NCBI RefSeq assembly: GCF_014168535.1
Contig: NZ_CP060007.1
Coordinates: 5,022,001-5,086,000, forward strand
DNA length: 64,000 bases
Origin: Lacibacter sediminis
GTDB lineage: Bacteria > Bacteroidota > Bacteroidia > Chitinophagales > Chitinophagaceae
Direction: 5' to 3'
A model generated the notes under the pieces. It was not told where the DNA came from and searched no databases. It saw nothing but the letters and a program-made list of their open reading frames with translations. Shown in pieces: positions 1 to 9,049 of this stretch; the stretch's first letter is position 1; each line of letters starts with the position of its first letter. A program made the position numbers and the translations under genes.

Positions 1-1
1 T

Positions 2-1054
2 GCAGCAGGTAATATCATCGGTAAACGAAAAGGAAAAAATTCATCACTCAAACCCATTGCATTCGGTTCGCATATTGATATGGTTCCAGATGGTGGTAAC
101 TATGATGGTACGCTCGGCTCCATCAGTGCATTGGAAGTAATAGAAATATTGAATGAAAATAATGTTGTTACAGAACATCCGTTGGAAGTGATCATTTTTG
201 CGAATGAAGAAGGCGGCACCATTGGCAGTATGGCCATGGCAGGTCATTTAACTCCGGAAGGTCTCAAACAAAAAAGCCAGAGTGGATTAACACAGGCAGA
301 AGGCATTAAAGCTCTTGGCGGCAATCCTGGTAACATACAATCAGCGAAGCGTACGAAAGGCGATTTACACGCATGGATTGAATTGCATATTGAGCAAGGT
401 GGCATTTTAGAAAGAGAAAAGATACAGATCGGTGTAGTGGAAGGTATTGTGGGTATTGTGCATTGGGAAGTAACGGTTGAAGGTTTTGCCAATCATGCAG
501 GTGCTACGCCAATGAACCTTCGACAGGATGCGTTGCTGGCTGCATCAAAATTTGTTATTGCAGTAAACGAAGTGGTGAACAGTGTAAAAGGAACGCAGGT
601 TGGTACTGTTGGAAAAATTAATGTACAGCCCGGAGCATATAATGTTATTCCTGGCAAAGTAGTGTTAGGATTAGAGATTCGTGATTTAAATGCTGCAAAA
701 ATTGAAATGCTTTTTAAAGAAATGGAGAAGCATGCTGCAACCATTGCCACATCCACCAAAACAAAGATCAGCTTTGAACGACAGGCCAATGAATCGAAAC
801 CGGCATTAACAGATAAAAAATTACAGCAAGTGATCAATACATCAGCAAAAGCATTGGGCTTTACAACAAAGTTTATGCAAAGCGGTGCAGGTCATGATTC
901 GCAGGAAATAGCAGAGATAGCACCTGCTGCTATGATTTTTATTCCGAGCATTGGCGGCATCAGTCATTCACCCAAAGAATTTTCAACGGCAACGGATATG
1001 GCCAATGGAGCAAATGTGTTGTTGCAAACGATTTTGAAAATAGATAAAGAATAA
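2..1054 (+). CDS. Zn-dependent M20 amidohydrolase (carbamoylase/allantoate amidohydrolase type), 5'-truncated
   Basis: The reading frame is open from base 2, so the true start lies upstream of the window; 350 residues are visible. Motifs fit the hydantoinase/carbamoylase branch of peptidase family M20. GSHIDMVPDGGNYDG supplies a metal-binding His (fragment residue 24) and the bridging Asp (35). FANEEGG supplies the catalytic/metal Glu pair, and HIEQGGILE is the branch-typical His-Glu-Gln segment. The central part resembles the M20 dimerisation domain, and the C-terminal SGAGHDSQEIA and SHSPKEF motifs carry the last metal ligand region. Family members hydrolyse N-carbamoyl amino acids, allantoate or ureido compounds in the cytoplasm. 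The neighbours do not reveal the substrate; no purine or hydantoin gene is visible. It ends 7 bp before the first tandem paralogue, so co-transcription is likely. Confidence 0.9.
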   Translation, partial: AAGNIIGKRKGKNSSLKPIAFGSHIDMVPDGGNYDGTLGSISALEVIEILNENNVVTEHPLEVIIFANEEGGTIGSMAMAGHLTPEGLKQKSQSGLTQAEGIKALGGNPGNIQSAKRTKGDLHAWIELHIEQGGILEREKIQIGVVEGIVGIVHWEVTVEGFANHAGATPMNLRQDALLAASKFVIAVNEVVNSVKGTQVGTVGKINVQPGAYNVIPGKVVLGLEIRDLNAAKIEMLFKEMEKHAATIATSTKTKISFERQANESKPALTDKKLQQVINTSAKALGFTTKFMQSGAGHDSQEIAEIAPAAMIFIPSIGGISHSPKEFSTATDMANGANVLLQTILKIDKE

Positions 1055-1061
1055 TTCAACT

Positions 1062-1997
1062 ATGCAGGAAGAAGAAAAGAAAGATAGTCCACAGTCAAAA
1101 GACGATAGTCCACAGCAAAATGAACAGTTGAATAGTCCTTCAACTGATGAACCCATTGTGCCTGCTGCTGAAATATCAGAAATCATAAATCCACCATCAG
1201 ACATAAAAGATATGGAAGTACATCACCACACTCACGACCCGGCCGCACCTCATCATAAGAAAAACTGGAAAAGTTATTTCTGGGAATTTTTGATGTTGTT
1301 CCTTGCTATTACACTTGGCTTTCTTGTAGAAAATCAACGGGAGCATTATATAGAACACCTCCGTGCAAAGGAGTTTGCAAAATCATTAATAAAAGATTTG
1401 GAAAGTGATAAATTGTCATCAGACTCACATCAAATAAAGTCGGAGCGTTATATTGTTTTTGTAGACAGCCTGCTTCAGGTTTCTAAAAGAAAGCTGGAAG
1501 GTAAAGATGCTGCTGTATTTTCCTTTTACACCCGATTTTTATACTGGACGGAAGCATTTTCGTGGAACCGGGCCACATTTGAGCAAATTAAAAATTCGGG
1601 TAGCCTTCGTTATTTTAAAAATTATTCGTTGTTAGAAAAATTAATGAAGTATGAAGCCATGGTAAACCAAACGGAAGCAGAATTCAGCAATCACCAAATA
1701 AGAGGCAATACGTTATTAAACAGCATCAATGAAATTATCGACCCATCTTACCATCAACTTTTATCAAAATACAGAATTGCATCCATTGATTCGTTGTCAC
1801 CGGCACTAACCGAAAATTACTTTTCAATTAAAACGGAATCGCTCGAACCAAAAAGGGATAAAATAATGGTGCTGTTGAATATGGCTATTGTGCAGCAACG
1901 GAATCTTCGTTTTAATATTGATAGCCGGTTAAAGCCGACGAAGTTGCTGGCCGATGAATTGATAAATGAACTTAAGAATGAATACCATCTAAAGTAA
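1062..1997 (+). CDS. Tandem-array membrane protein, paralogue 1 (His-rich tail, one TM)
   Basis: Function unknown; first of five tandem paralogues. Architecture: a charged Ser/Pro/Gln-rich N-terminus (about 1-50) with the shared phrase QLNSPSTDEPI; a His-rich segment from Met51 (MEVHHHTHD, then APHHKKNWK); one hydrophobic helix at about 71-90 (YFWEFLMLFLAITLGFLVE); and a roughly 220-residue mostly helical domain containing LKNSGSLRYFKN. Lys/Arg lie before the helix, so the N-terminus is predicted cytosolic and the large domain periplasmic. The protein ends NEYHLK, and the EYHL-K/E ending is kept in all five copies. It starts 7 bp after the M20 gene and ends 3 bp before paralogue 2, implying an operon. 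Met51 is a possible alternative start, but the first 50 codons stay open and conserved in every copy. Confidence 0.85.
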   Translation: MQEEEKKDSPQSKDDSPQQNEQLNSPSTDEPIVPAAEISEIINPPSDIKDMEVHHHTHDPAAPHHKKNWKSYFWEFLMLFLAITLGFLVENQREHYIEHLRAKEFAKSLIKDLESDKLSSDSHQIKSERYIVFVDSLLQVSKRKLEGKDAAVFSFYTRFLYWTEAFSWNRATFEQIKNSGSLRYFKNYSLLEKLMKYEAMVNQTEAEFSNHQIRGNTLLNSINEIIDPSYHQLLSKYRIASIDSLSPALTENYFSIKTESLEPKRDKIMVLLNMAIVQQRNLRFNIDSRLKPTKLLADELINELKNEYHLK

Positions 1998-2000
1998 AGA

Positions 2001-2945
2001 ATGGAACAAAATAAACCCATCCCCAACGAAGAAGAAGTAAAGCCGCCAAACAATGAACAACAGTTGAATACCCCCTCAACCGATGAACCCATTGTACCTG
2101 CTGCTGAAACACCCGACATCATAAATCCACCATCAGACATAAAAGAAATGGAAGTACATCACCACGCCCACGACCCGGCTGCCCCACATCATAAGAAAAA
2201 CTGGAAAAGTTATTTCTGGGAATTCTTAATGTTATTTCTTGCAGTGTTCTGCGGGTTTTTAGCGGAGTATCAGCTGGAGCACAAGATAGAAAGAGACAGA
2301 GCGAAAGAGCTGGCAAGAAGCTTTTATGGAGAACTTAAAAAAGATTCTGTAACTGCAGCGATAAAAGTAGAAAACAGACTAAAACAAGAAGCAGCATTAA
2401 AATATCTTATATCTTTTTTCAAGGATAGCAGTCTTAATAATGTTTCAAAAACATATGCCATCAACTTTGAATATGGAATAAGTTTTCGAAGCCCAACCCT
2501 ATTTGAACCACGAGCCATGATGCTGGACCAGTTAAAAAACTCCGGGTCGCTTCGGTATTTTAAAAATGAAACATTGCAGGAACTGATTGGCGATTTAACC
2601 GTGGCTATAAAAAATATTTACAGCCGGCAAGATCTTGAACATGAACAACGGTTATTATATATAAACCCAATATTGATTAACCATTATGATTATGATTTTA
2701 ATGATGTCATGAAAAAAGATGGGAAGACGATCTTTGAAGCAATTCATCAATATGAAACAAGCAACAAAACTCTACCGTATAAAATAAACCAGGTTGAAAT
2801 ACTTGACAGACAGAATACTATAAACAAACTGAATTTTTATTTAGGCAATGTATTAAGCTCAACCCGTCAGGTTCATATTCAAAAATATATTGAGGTTAAT
2901 GCTGAGCTGCTTAAGCTTCTTCGAAAAGAATATCATCTCAAATAA
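2001..2945 (+). CDS. Tandem-array membrane protein, paralogue 2
   Basis: Same layout as paralogue 1: acidic/Pro-rich N-terminus (1-49), His-rich stretch from Met50 (MEVHHHAHDPA), one membrane helix at about 71-89 (YFWEFLMLFLAVFCGFLAE), then a periplasmic domain with LKNSGSLRYFKN and the ending KEYHLK. The N-terminal 95 residues are close to paralogue 1 while the C-terminal domain is much more diverged. The start codon lies 3 bp after the previous stop. The first 16 codons (MEQNKPIPNEEEVK) also occur as a decayed copy just downstream of this gene, which points to a further duplication that was lost. No enzyme motif is recognisable. Confidence 0.85.
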   Translation: MEQNKPIPNEEEVKPPNNEQQLNTPSTDEPIVPAAETPDIINPPSDIKEMEVHHHAHDPAAPHHKKNWKSYFWEFLMLFLAVFCGFLAEYQLEHKIERDRAKELARSFYGELKKDSVTAAIKVENRLKQEAALKYLISFFKDSSLNNVSKTYAINFEYGISFRSPTLFEPRAMMLDQLKNSGSLRYFKNETLQELIGDLTVAIKNIYSRQDLEHEQRLLYINPILINHYDYDFNDVMKKDGKTIFEAIHQYETSNKTLPYKINQVEILDRQNTINKLNFYLGNVLSSTRQVHIQKYIEVNAELLKLLRKEYHLK

Positions 2946-2948
2946 TTT

Positions 2949-3011
2949 ATAGAAGAAAATAAACCCATCCACAACGAAGAGGAGGCAAAGCAGCCGATCT
3001 TATTGTGGTGA
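2949..3011 (+). pseudogene. 5' remnant of a further copy of the tandem membrane-protein family
   Basis: Directly after paralogue 2 the frame reads IEENKPIHNEEEAKQP and then ILLW-stop. This matches the first 16 codons of paralogue 2 (MEQNKPIPNEEEVKPP) with few changes. The would-be start codon is ATA instead of ATG, and homology ends after about 48 bases. The remnant marks where another copy once began; the rest appears to have been deleted, with the SnoaL-like gene now in its place. The match is read directly from the sequence; the deletion order is inference. Confidence 0.75.
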
Positions 3012-3025
3012 TTAAATAAAAATTT

Positions 3026-3514
3026 ATGAAAAAATTCATTTTAATAATCTTCGTTCTCAGCACTATCACAGGTCTTTCACAACAGTCTGCAGAAACAGAG
3101 AAAAAGATCATTCTCGAAAAAGTAAATTTGTTTTTTCAATCGCTGGAAAATCAGGACACTGCATTGTACAGCAGTCTTTTCCTGCCCGAAGCCCAGGGGT
3201 GGGCAGTACGTTTACGGAATGATTCTATCATATATACCTCCTGGCGAAACTCCGATCGTGTAAAAAGACTGATCAACCCATCGGCAATCGTACAGGAAAA
3301 ATTAATCAGCTACGAAATAAAAGTGCATGAACAAATAGCTATGGCCTGGGTACCTTATACACTAAGTATAAGCGGGAAGTTTTCTCATTGTGGCGTGGAT
3401 CTTTTCACCTTCATTAAAACGAGCCAGGGATGGAAGATAAATTCATGTTCTTTCACCATTGAGCCAAACGGATGCGGAGTATTTGAACCAAAGGAAAAAC
3501 AAGGCAATCATTAA
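3026..3514 (+). CDS. Exported SnoaL/NTF2-like protein
   Basis: A 162-residue protein with a clear Sec signal peptide (MKKFILIIFVLSTITGLSQQ). The rest has the feel of an NTF2-like/DUF4440 fold: a helix with VNLFFQSLENQDTALYSSLF, a middle strand region, and a C-terminal strand pair with KTSQGWKINSCSFTIEP. Such proteins bind or transform small molecules, but no catalytic residue set can be assigned. It sits inside the five-member membrane-protein array, after the decayed copy. Its start is 80 bp after paralogue 2 and its stop is 25 bp before paralogue 3, so it probably belongs to the same transcript. The assignment rests on general pattern only. Confidence 0.7.
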   Translation: MKKFILIIFVLSTITGLSQQSAETEKKIILEKVNLFFQSLENQDTALYSSLFLPEAQGWAVRLRNDSIIYTSWRNSDRVKRLINPSAIVQEKLISYEIKVHEQIAMAWVPYTLSISGKFSHCGVDLFTFIKTSQGWKINSCSFTIEPNGCGVFEPKEKQGNH

Positions 3515-3539
3515 TGTAAACCAGGTTAACCGGAATTAT

Positions 3540-4451
3540 ATGAGTGAAGAAGAAAACAAAGAAAGCCCACCCTCAACAGACGATAGTCCACAGCAAGAAG
3601 CACAGTTGAACAACCCTTCAACTGATGAAACCATTGCTAAAGCTGAGCAACCCATAACTCATAACCCACAACCCGTAACTGAACAAGATATGGAAGTACA
3701 TCATCACGCCCACGACCCTGCTGCACCTCATCATAAGAAAAACTGGAAAAATTATTTCTGGGAGTTTCTCATGTTGTTCCTCGCTGTATTCTGCGGTTTT
3801 TTTGCTGAATACCAGTTAGAGCATAAGATTGAAAAAGACAGGGAGAAGCAATTCATGCAATCTTTGGTGGAGGACCTAAAGTCTGATATAGTTTCCATTA
3901 CAAGTTTAAATCAATGGAGAGATACAAGGCTTCAGATGGCTGATTCTTTAACGAATACTTTAATTGAAAACAAGCAACTCCAAAACGGGTCTGAGGTTTA
4001 TTACTGGGGGCGGAGTATTTCCCGTAGAGGTGTATTCTTTTCTGCTGATGGAACTATACAACAGTTAAAAAATTCAGGGGGGCTCCGGCTAATTCGGAAT
4101 CAATCCATTGCTGATAAAATAATTGGTTATGATGTACTATACAGACGTATTCTCAGGCAACAGGAACAAGAAGAAACCCTGCTCACAGATTATCGTTTTT
4201 ATTCCAGTAAATTGTTTGACGCTGCTGTTTTTAAAAAAATGACAAACTTGATGAAAGACACTGTTTTCGTTGCTAAACCAGAAGGGAATCCACAATTAAA
4301 AGAGAATCCCCCTACTGTTTTAAATGAAACAATTAATAAACTTAATTATTGGGCTACCAGTTCTACACTTTTACGCCAATTTTTAGAACAATTAAAAGAA
4401 AAAGCGGCCATCTTAATTGAGTTAATTCAAAAAGAATATCATCTAAAATAA
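3540..4451 (+). CDS. Tandem-array membrane protein, paralogue 3
   Basis: Third array member, 303 residues. A TTG-initiated extension to 3459 is possible on paper, but the ATG at 3540 gives MSEEENKES, matching the start of paralogue 5, and avoids overlap with the SnoaL-like gene. It has an acidic N-terminus, His-rich MEVHHHAHDPA from residue 51, a membrane helix at about 71-90 (YFWEFLMLFLAVFCGFFAE), and a periplasmic domain with LKNSGGLRLIRN, ending KEYHLK. The linker before the His cluster (PITHNPQPVTEQD) is shared with paralogue 4 but not with 1, 2 and 5, so copies 3 and 4 are probably the most recent pair in that region. Confidence 0.85.
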   Translation: MSEEENKESPPSTDDSPQQEAQLNNPSTDETIAKAEQPITHNPQPVTEQDMEVHHHAHDPAAPHHKKNWKNYFWEFLMLFLAVFCGFFAEYQLEHKIEKDREKQFMQSLVEDLKSDIVSITSLNQWRDTRLQMADSLTNTLIENKQLQNGSEVYYWGRSISRRGVFFSADGTIQQLKNSGGLRLIRNQSIADKIIGYDVLYRRILRQQEQEETLLTDYRFYSSKLFDAAVFKKMTNLMKDTVFVAKPEGNPQLKENPPTVLNETINKLNYWATSSTLLRQFLEQLKEKAAILIELIQKEYHLK

Positions 4452-4454
4452 TTT

Positions 4455-5342
4455 ATGGAAGAAAAAAGTCCACCGTCAACAAGCGATAGTCAACAGCAAG
4501 AACCGCAGTTGAATATTCCTGCAACTGATGAACCTATTATTGAAGGAGAACAACCCATAACTCATAACCCACCACCCGTAACTGAACAAGATATGGAAGT
4601 ACATCATCATGCCCACGACCCCGCCGCACCTCATCACAAGAAAAACTGGAAATCATATTTCTGGGAATTTTTAATGTTGTTCCTCGCTGTGTTCTGCGGA
4701 TTTTTAGCGGAGTATCAACTGGAGCAAACGATTGAGCGGCACCGGGAGAAAGAATTTATTATATCAATGATTGAAGATGCTGAAGCTGATACAGCTATGA
4801 TTCATGAAGTCATTCCAGAAAACCTGAGCAGGATTGCTTATGCAGACAGTCAGGCAATTGCCAGCATTAATTATAAGGGTACACAAATTGAAAATTCACG
4901 TATCTATAGATTTCATAGATATTTTGTGTACCGCCCCGACCTGATTTATCCTACTGATCGTACTTTATTTCAGTTAAAAAACTCCGGTGGTATGAGGCTG
5001 ATCAGGAATAAGAAAGCTGCAGCATGCATTGATGCATACGACAGAAGGGGTAAAATGGTTATTAACCAGCAAAGCTATTATGAAGAATATCTGACACAGA
5101 CAACAGAAGCATCAGCAAAACTTCTGAATTATGTGGAGCTTCATAAAAAAAGCAAAACTTCTCGTTTAACATACGATTCTGTAAAACTTATCAATCCGGA
5201 TCAAACAAAGTTATTAGAGCTCGCCAACAAGTCGATAATGTTTAAAGGCGTTATGCAGATGTATGTAGTCCGGCTGCAAGAAATGGAAAAAGAAGCGATC
5301 AATCTGATAGCTACTTTAAAAAAAGAATATCATCTTGAATAA
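4455..5342 (+). CDS. Tandem-array membrane protein, paralogue 4
   Basis: Fourth array member, 295 residues, starting 3 bp after paralogue 3. It carries the same modules: acidic N-terminus, linker PITHNPPPVTEQD, His cluster from Met47 (MEVHHHAHDPA), membrane helix at about 67-86, and a periplasmic domain containing LKNSGGMRLIRNKKAA, ending KEYHLE. The C-terminal domain differs strongly from its neighbours between the LKNSG motif and the last 15 residues. Role unknown. Conserved cytosolic and membrane parts with variable outer parts fit a set of receptors or adaptors sharing one internal partner, but this is inference. Confidence 0.85.
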   Translation: MEEKSPPSTSDSQQQEPQLNIPATDEPIIEGEQPITHNPPPVTEQDMEVHHHAHDPAAPHHKKNWKSYFWEFLMLFLAVFCGFLAEYQLEQTIERHREKEFIISMIEDAEADTAMIHEVIPENLSRIAYADSQAIASINYKGTQIENSRIYRFHRYFVYRPDLIYPTDRTLFQLKNSGGMRLIRNKKAAACIDAYDRRGKMVINQQSYYEEYLTQTTEASAKLLNYVELHKKSKTSRLTYDSVKLINPDQTKLLELANKSIMFKGVMQMYVVRLQEMEKEAINLIATLKKEYHLE

Positions 5343-5343
5343 T

Positions 5344-6237
5344 ATGAGCGAAGAAGAAAAGAAAGAAAGTCTATCGTCAACAGACGAAAGTCCACAGCAA
5401 GACTCACAGTTGAATATTCCTTCAACTGATGAAACTATTATACCTGCTGCTGAAACATCAAACATCATAAATCCTACATCAGAAACAAAAAACATGGAAG
5501 TACATCATCATTCACACGAAAGCCATGGAAAGAAAAACTGGAAAAGTTATTTCTGGGAATTTTTAATGTTGTTCCTTGCTGTGTTCTGTGGGTTTTTAGC
5601 AGAGTATCAGTTGGAGCATGTAATAGAAAATAGCAGGGAAAAACAATTCATTAAATCTTATATAGAGGATCTAAAAACAGATACGGCTTCCATCAACCGA
5701 AATCTTGTGTATCAAATATCAAGAAAAGAACAGTTGGATTCCATGATGAAGTTTTTAGAAACACAAACGATCAAAGGCAATGAGGGTGAATTTTATTATT
5801 TGGGAAGAGTTCTTATACGAACCAGGCGTTTTCAACCAAGTGACAGAACCATTACTCAGTTAAAAAATTCAGGAGCATTACGACTGATCCGGAATGAACA
5901 GGCAGCTGACAGTATCATCAGTTATCAGAAACTGGTTGAAACAATTCTTGGCAATATAGCAGATGAACGGGATGAGCGAAGAGATGTTGATCCTTTAATG
6001 TCAGCGATATTTGACCCCTATGTTTTTGATAAAATGCTGGACGATAACAATATCATTAATAAACCTGCCGGTAATCCGCCGTTACGTTCTTATGATGCCT
6101 CATTGCACCAGGATTTAGCTTATCGTATTCATCAATTAAAAGGGAGTAACCGGATTCTTGATACAAGGCTCACCCAATTGCGTGTAAAGGCAGTACGTAT
6201 TATTGCTTTTTTAGAAAAAGAATATCATCTTGAATAA
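5344..6237 (+). CDS. Tandem-array membrane protein, paralogue 5
   Basis: Fifth array member, 297 residues. A TTG start at 5335 would overlap the previous gene; the ATG at 5344 yields MSEEEKKES, matching paralogue 3. The His cluster is slightly different here (MEVHHHSHESHGKKNWK), with the DPAAPHH stretch replaced. The membrane helix lies at about 69-88, followed by a periplasmic domain with LKNSGALRLIRNEQAAD and the ending KEYHLE. The stop overlaps a possible TTG start of the deiminase gene, which has a better ATG 10 bp after this stop. Confidence 0.85.
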   Translation: MSEEEKKESLSSTDESPQQDSQLNIPSTDETIIPAAETSNIINPTSETKNMEVHHHSHESHGKKNWKSYFWEFLMLFLAVFCGFLAEYQLEHVIENSREKQFIKSYIEDLKTDTASINRNLVYQISRKEQLDSMMKFLETQTIKGNEGEFYYLGRVLIRTRRFQPSDRTITQLKNSGALRLIRNEQAADSIISYQKLVETILGNIADERDERRDVDPLMSAIFDPYVFDKMLDDNNIINKPAGNPPLRSYDASLHQDLAYRIHQLKGSNRILDTRLTQLRVKAVRIIAFLEKEYHLE

Positions 6238-6247
6238 AAATAGTAAC

Positions 6248-7567
6248 ATGAAATCAATCACGTTTCTCCTGCTTTCTGCTTTCTTTATTCTTAGCTGCAA
6301 CTCAAACAAACAACAACGTGCACCCGAAACATTTTACATGCCTGCCGAGTGGGAACAACATGATGCGGTATGGCTAGGTTGGGAAAAAGACAGTCTGCTT
6401 GATTACTATCCTGTGGTTGTAAATATTCTTAAATCACTTGCGGGGAATGTAAACGTAAAAATTGCTTTTCATAACGATACACTCATGCATCAAGCCAAAG
6501 CATACCTCAGTGCACATGGCATCGACAGTAACAGTTATCAATCTTACATTATGCCCGGCGACCGTTACTGGATAAGAGATCATGGTGCTGCATTTCTCAT
6601 AAATGCTAATGGTGAATTAGGCGTTGCAGATTTTGGTTGGAATGGGTATGGCCTGCCTGGTTTTCTCGAAGAAAAATACAACGGCAACAAGGATAGTGTC
6701 AATAAATATCTTGACCGCAGGAAAGCGATGATGAATGCAACAGAAAATGTTGACAGCCTGATGGCAGTAAACGAAAAAGCGGCTCTGCTTACTACAAACG
6801 TTGTACACGAAGGCGGTGCCATTGAAGTAAATGGAGAAGGAACTCTCATCCTATGCGAAGCAACGGTACTCCAAAGAAATCCCGGCATGACGAAAGAATA
6901 CATTGAAACAGAATTTAAACGTGTGCTGGGTGTTACAAAAATCATCTGGATGAAAAAAGGACTGGCCGATGATCCGCATCGTTATTTCAGAAGAATCAAC
7001 GGAAACTACGTTGGCGGTGGCACGGGTGGGCATACCGATGAGTTTGTCCGTTTTGCAAACAGCAATACCATCCTGCTTGCATGGGTTGATGAAAAGGAAA
7101 AAGATCTCAACCCCATCAACCAAATGAATTATGAACGCATGAGTGAAAACCTGCAGATACTTGAACAGTCAACCGATCAGGATGGTCAACCGTTCAACAT
7201 TATTAAAGTTCCTTTACCCGACCTGATCACTAAAAAAATTGTGGCTAGAGAAACAATCGGTGATACTGAAAAAACATTTGATGTAACCGTAAACAGTTTT
7301 GTTCCTAAAGAAGCACCAAAGGTGGGTGATAGTTTATTGCGGGTGCCTGCGTCAAGCTATATGAATTATTTAGTAACGAATGGCGTTGTGCTGTTACCAA
7401 AGTATTCGCACACAGGTTCGTCCAACGAAAAAGAAGAACAGGTGCGCAAAATATTTGAACAACAGTTTCCCGGACGAAAACTTGTGTTTATTGATGCCAT
7501 GAATCTTAACTGGAGCGGTGGCGGTATTCATTGCAGTACACAGCAGCAACCTGCAAAGAAGAAATAA
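6248..7567 (+). CDS. Agmatine/peptidylarginine deiminase-family lipoprotein
   Basis: A 439-residue member of the porphyromonas-type peptidylarginine deiminase family (PF04371), which hydrolyses guanidino groups (agmatine to N-carbamoylputrescine, or peptidyl-arginine to citrulline). Family motifs in order: MPAEWEQHDAVWLGW near the N-terminus, RYWIRDHGAAF, HEGGAIEVNGEG, GGHTDEFVRF with the catalytic His, and SGGGIHC with the nucleophile Cys429. The ATG at 6248 begins a lipoprotein signal peptide ending FILSC, so the enzyme is probably membrane-anchored in the periplasm or on the surface. An upstream TTG at 6230 would add six residues overlapping paralogue 5 and is unlikely. Cytosolic agmatine deiminases lack such a signal, so an extracytoplasmic substrate is more likely. 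Confidence 0.9.
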   Translation: MKSITFLLLSAFFILSCNSNKQQRAPETFYMPAEWEQHDAVWLGWEKDSLLDYYPVVVNILKSLAGNVNVKIAFHNDTLMHQAKAYLSAHGIDSNSYQSYIMPGDRYWIRDHGAAFLINANGELGVADFGWNGYGLPGFLEEKYNGNKDSVNKYLDRRKAMMNATENVDSLMAVNEKAALLTTNVVHEGGAIEVNGEGTLILCEATVLQRNPGMTKEYIETEFKRVLGVTKIIWMKKGLADDPHRYFRRINGNYVGGGTGGHTDEFVRFANSNTILLAWVDEKEKDLNPINQMNYERMSENLQILEQSTDQDGQPFNIIKVPLPDLITKKIVARETIGDTEKTFDVTVNSFVPKEAPKVGDSLLRVPASSYMNYLVTNGVVLLPKYSHTGSSNEKEEQVRKIFEQQFPGRKLVFIDAMNLNWSGGGIHCSTQQQPAKKK

Positions 7568-7627
7568 AACAATCTTTCATTTACAAATAATGCTGATTAC
7601 ATTAGTATAACCAAAACTCCACTTGTC

Positions 7628-9049
7628 ATGAGTATCGAAACCAATTCATCTCCAGGCAATGAGCAACCAACGCTCAATCGAGTACTTGGATTAACTACCG
7701 GTATTTTGCTGGTAGCAGGAATGATGATCGGTTCCGGTGTGTTCAAGAAGATCGTTCCCATGGCACAAACCGGTTTGAGTGAAACATGGATTCTACTCGC
7801 CTGGGCGGGCGCAGGTATCATTACCATGTTTGGTGCTTTTACATTAGCCGGGTTAGCTTCTTTAACCGAAGAGTCAGGTGGTGTGTATGAATACCTGCGT
7901 CTTTCATTCGGCAATTTCTTTTCGTTTATTTTCGGCTGGACCGATTTCAGCATCATTGGCACTGCATCTGTTGCTGCATTGGGTTTCATCTTTGCACAAA
8001 CAGTGAATGTGTTTATTCCGTTGGGTAATCCATTCCACTCGTTGGAACATCTGTCCATTGGCGGTTTTGTTTTTCCATTTGCGGAAGGAGGAATTAAGTT
8101 ACTGGCAATTTCTGCTATTGTATTATTAACATGGATCAACTATCGTGGTATACAACATGGCGGTCTCGTAAACAATATTGTTACATCAGCCAAGATCCTC
8201 GGTATTCTTTTACTCATCGTCCTCGGTCTTTCGTATTCACATACAGCTGATGCGCAGGTAGTGATTGCAGCAGAAACAACTGCTCCTTTAACAGGTGTTC
8301 CATTATTAAGTGCGGTGCTGGCAGCCATGCTCAGTGCCTTTTGGGCTTACGATGGATGGAGCAATATTTCATTCATCACCGGCGAAATAAAAAATCCGAA
8401 ACGAAATATTCCCATTGCCATTATGAGCGGGGTTGCTATTGCCATGTCGCTGTACCTGCTGGCAAATGCGGCATACATGCATGTGCTTCCGCTAAGTGCA
8501 TTGAGAGCAGTAGAGCAAACCCAGATCGGTGCTGCAGTAGTTGCAGAAACACTGTTGGGTAAGGCAGGACAAACCTTGCTCGTTGCACTCATCATGGTAT
8601 CTGTATTTGGTTCTCTCAACGGAATCATTCTGGCGCATGCCCGTATCTATTTCCGTATGGCACAGGGAGGTTTCTTTTTTAAACATGCAGCAAAAGTGCA
8701 TCCTGTGCATCGTACACCTTCTGTTGCGTTGCTATATACAATGACATGGAGTTCTGTATTGGTGATGTCCGGTACGTTTGATATGCTTACCGACATGGTT
8801 ATTTTTGTGGGCTTCCTCTTTTATGGTCTAGTGGCAGTGGCACTGTTCAAAATGAAAAGCAACGGAAGCATTAAGGTGAAAGTGATCGGCTATCCTGTTA
8901 TACCTGCAGTTATTATATTATTCTCGCTTGCACTGGTCATCAATACAGTTGTTACACACCCAAAACATTCGCTCATTGGCTCCGGATTAGTGCTGATCGG
9001 GATGTTCTTCTATTTCTATTTCAAACATAAAAAAAGTAACACGGTATAA
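7628..9049 (+). CDS. APC-family amino acid permease
   Basis: A 473-residue polytopic membrane protein with about 12 hydrophobic helices. The first helix contains the APC substrate-binding glycine motif (GMMIGSGVFKK). Helix 6 has AFWAYDGWSNISFITGEIKNP, the hallmark of the LAT/SteT-like branch of amino acid exchangers. It lies 60 bp after the deiminase on the same strand. Substrate unknown: serine/threonine and other neutral amino acids are the usual cargo of this branch. Because it follows a guanidino hydrolase, uptake of its products is conceivable, but nothing in the sequence shows that. Confidence 0.9.
   Translation: MSIETNSSPGNEQPTLNRVLGLTTGILLVAGMMIGSGVFKKIVPMAQTGLSETWILLAWAGAGIITMFGAFTLAGLASLTEESGGVYEYLRLSFGNFFSFIFGWTDFSIIGTASVAALGFIFAQTVNVFIPLGNPFHSLEHLSIGGFVFPFAEGGIKLLAISAIVLLTWINYRGIQHGGLVNNIVTSAKILGILLLIVLGLSYSHTADAQVVIAAETTAPLTGVPLLSAVLAAMLSAFWAYDGWSNISFITGEIKNPKRNIPIAIMSGVAIAMSLYLLANAAYMHVLPLSALRAVEQTQIGAAVVAETLLGKAGQTLLVALIMVSVFGSLNGIILAHARIYFRMAQGGFFFKHAAKVHPVHRTPSVALLYTMTWSSVLVMSGTFDMLTDMVIFVGFLFYGLVAVALFKMKSNGSIKVKVIGYPVIPAVIILFSLALVINTVVTHPKHSLIGSGLVLIGMFFYFYFKHKKSNTV

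Noticed and set aside
3459..3539. TTG-initiated extension of array paralogue 3 (similar short TTG extensions occur at 5335, 6230, 20886, 24256, 35324, 48464 and 58207).
   Set aside because: In each case the next in-frame ATG fits the paralogue start or opens the signal peptide or first domain, and some of the TTG extensions overlap the preceding gene.
7597..8139. A 180-codon minus-strand frame over the amino-acid permease start.
   Set aside because: The permease frame has clear family motifs, and the antisense product is a low-complexity sequence with no recognisable features.
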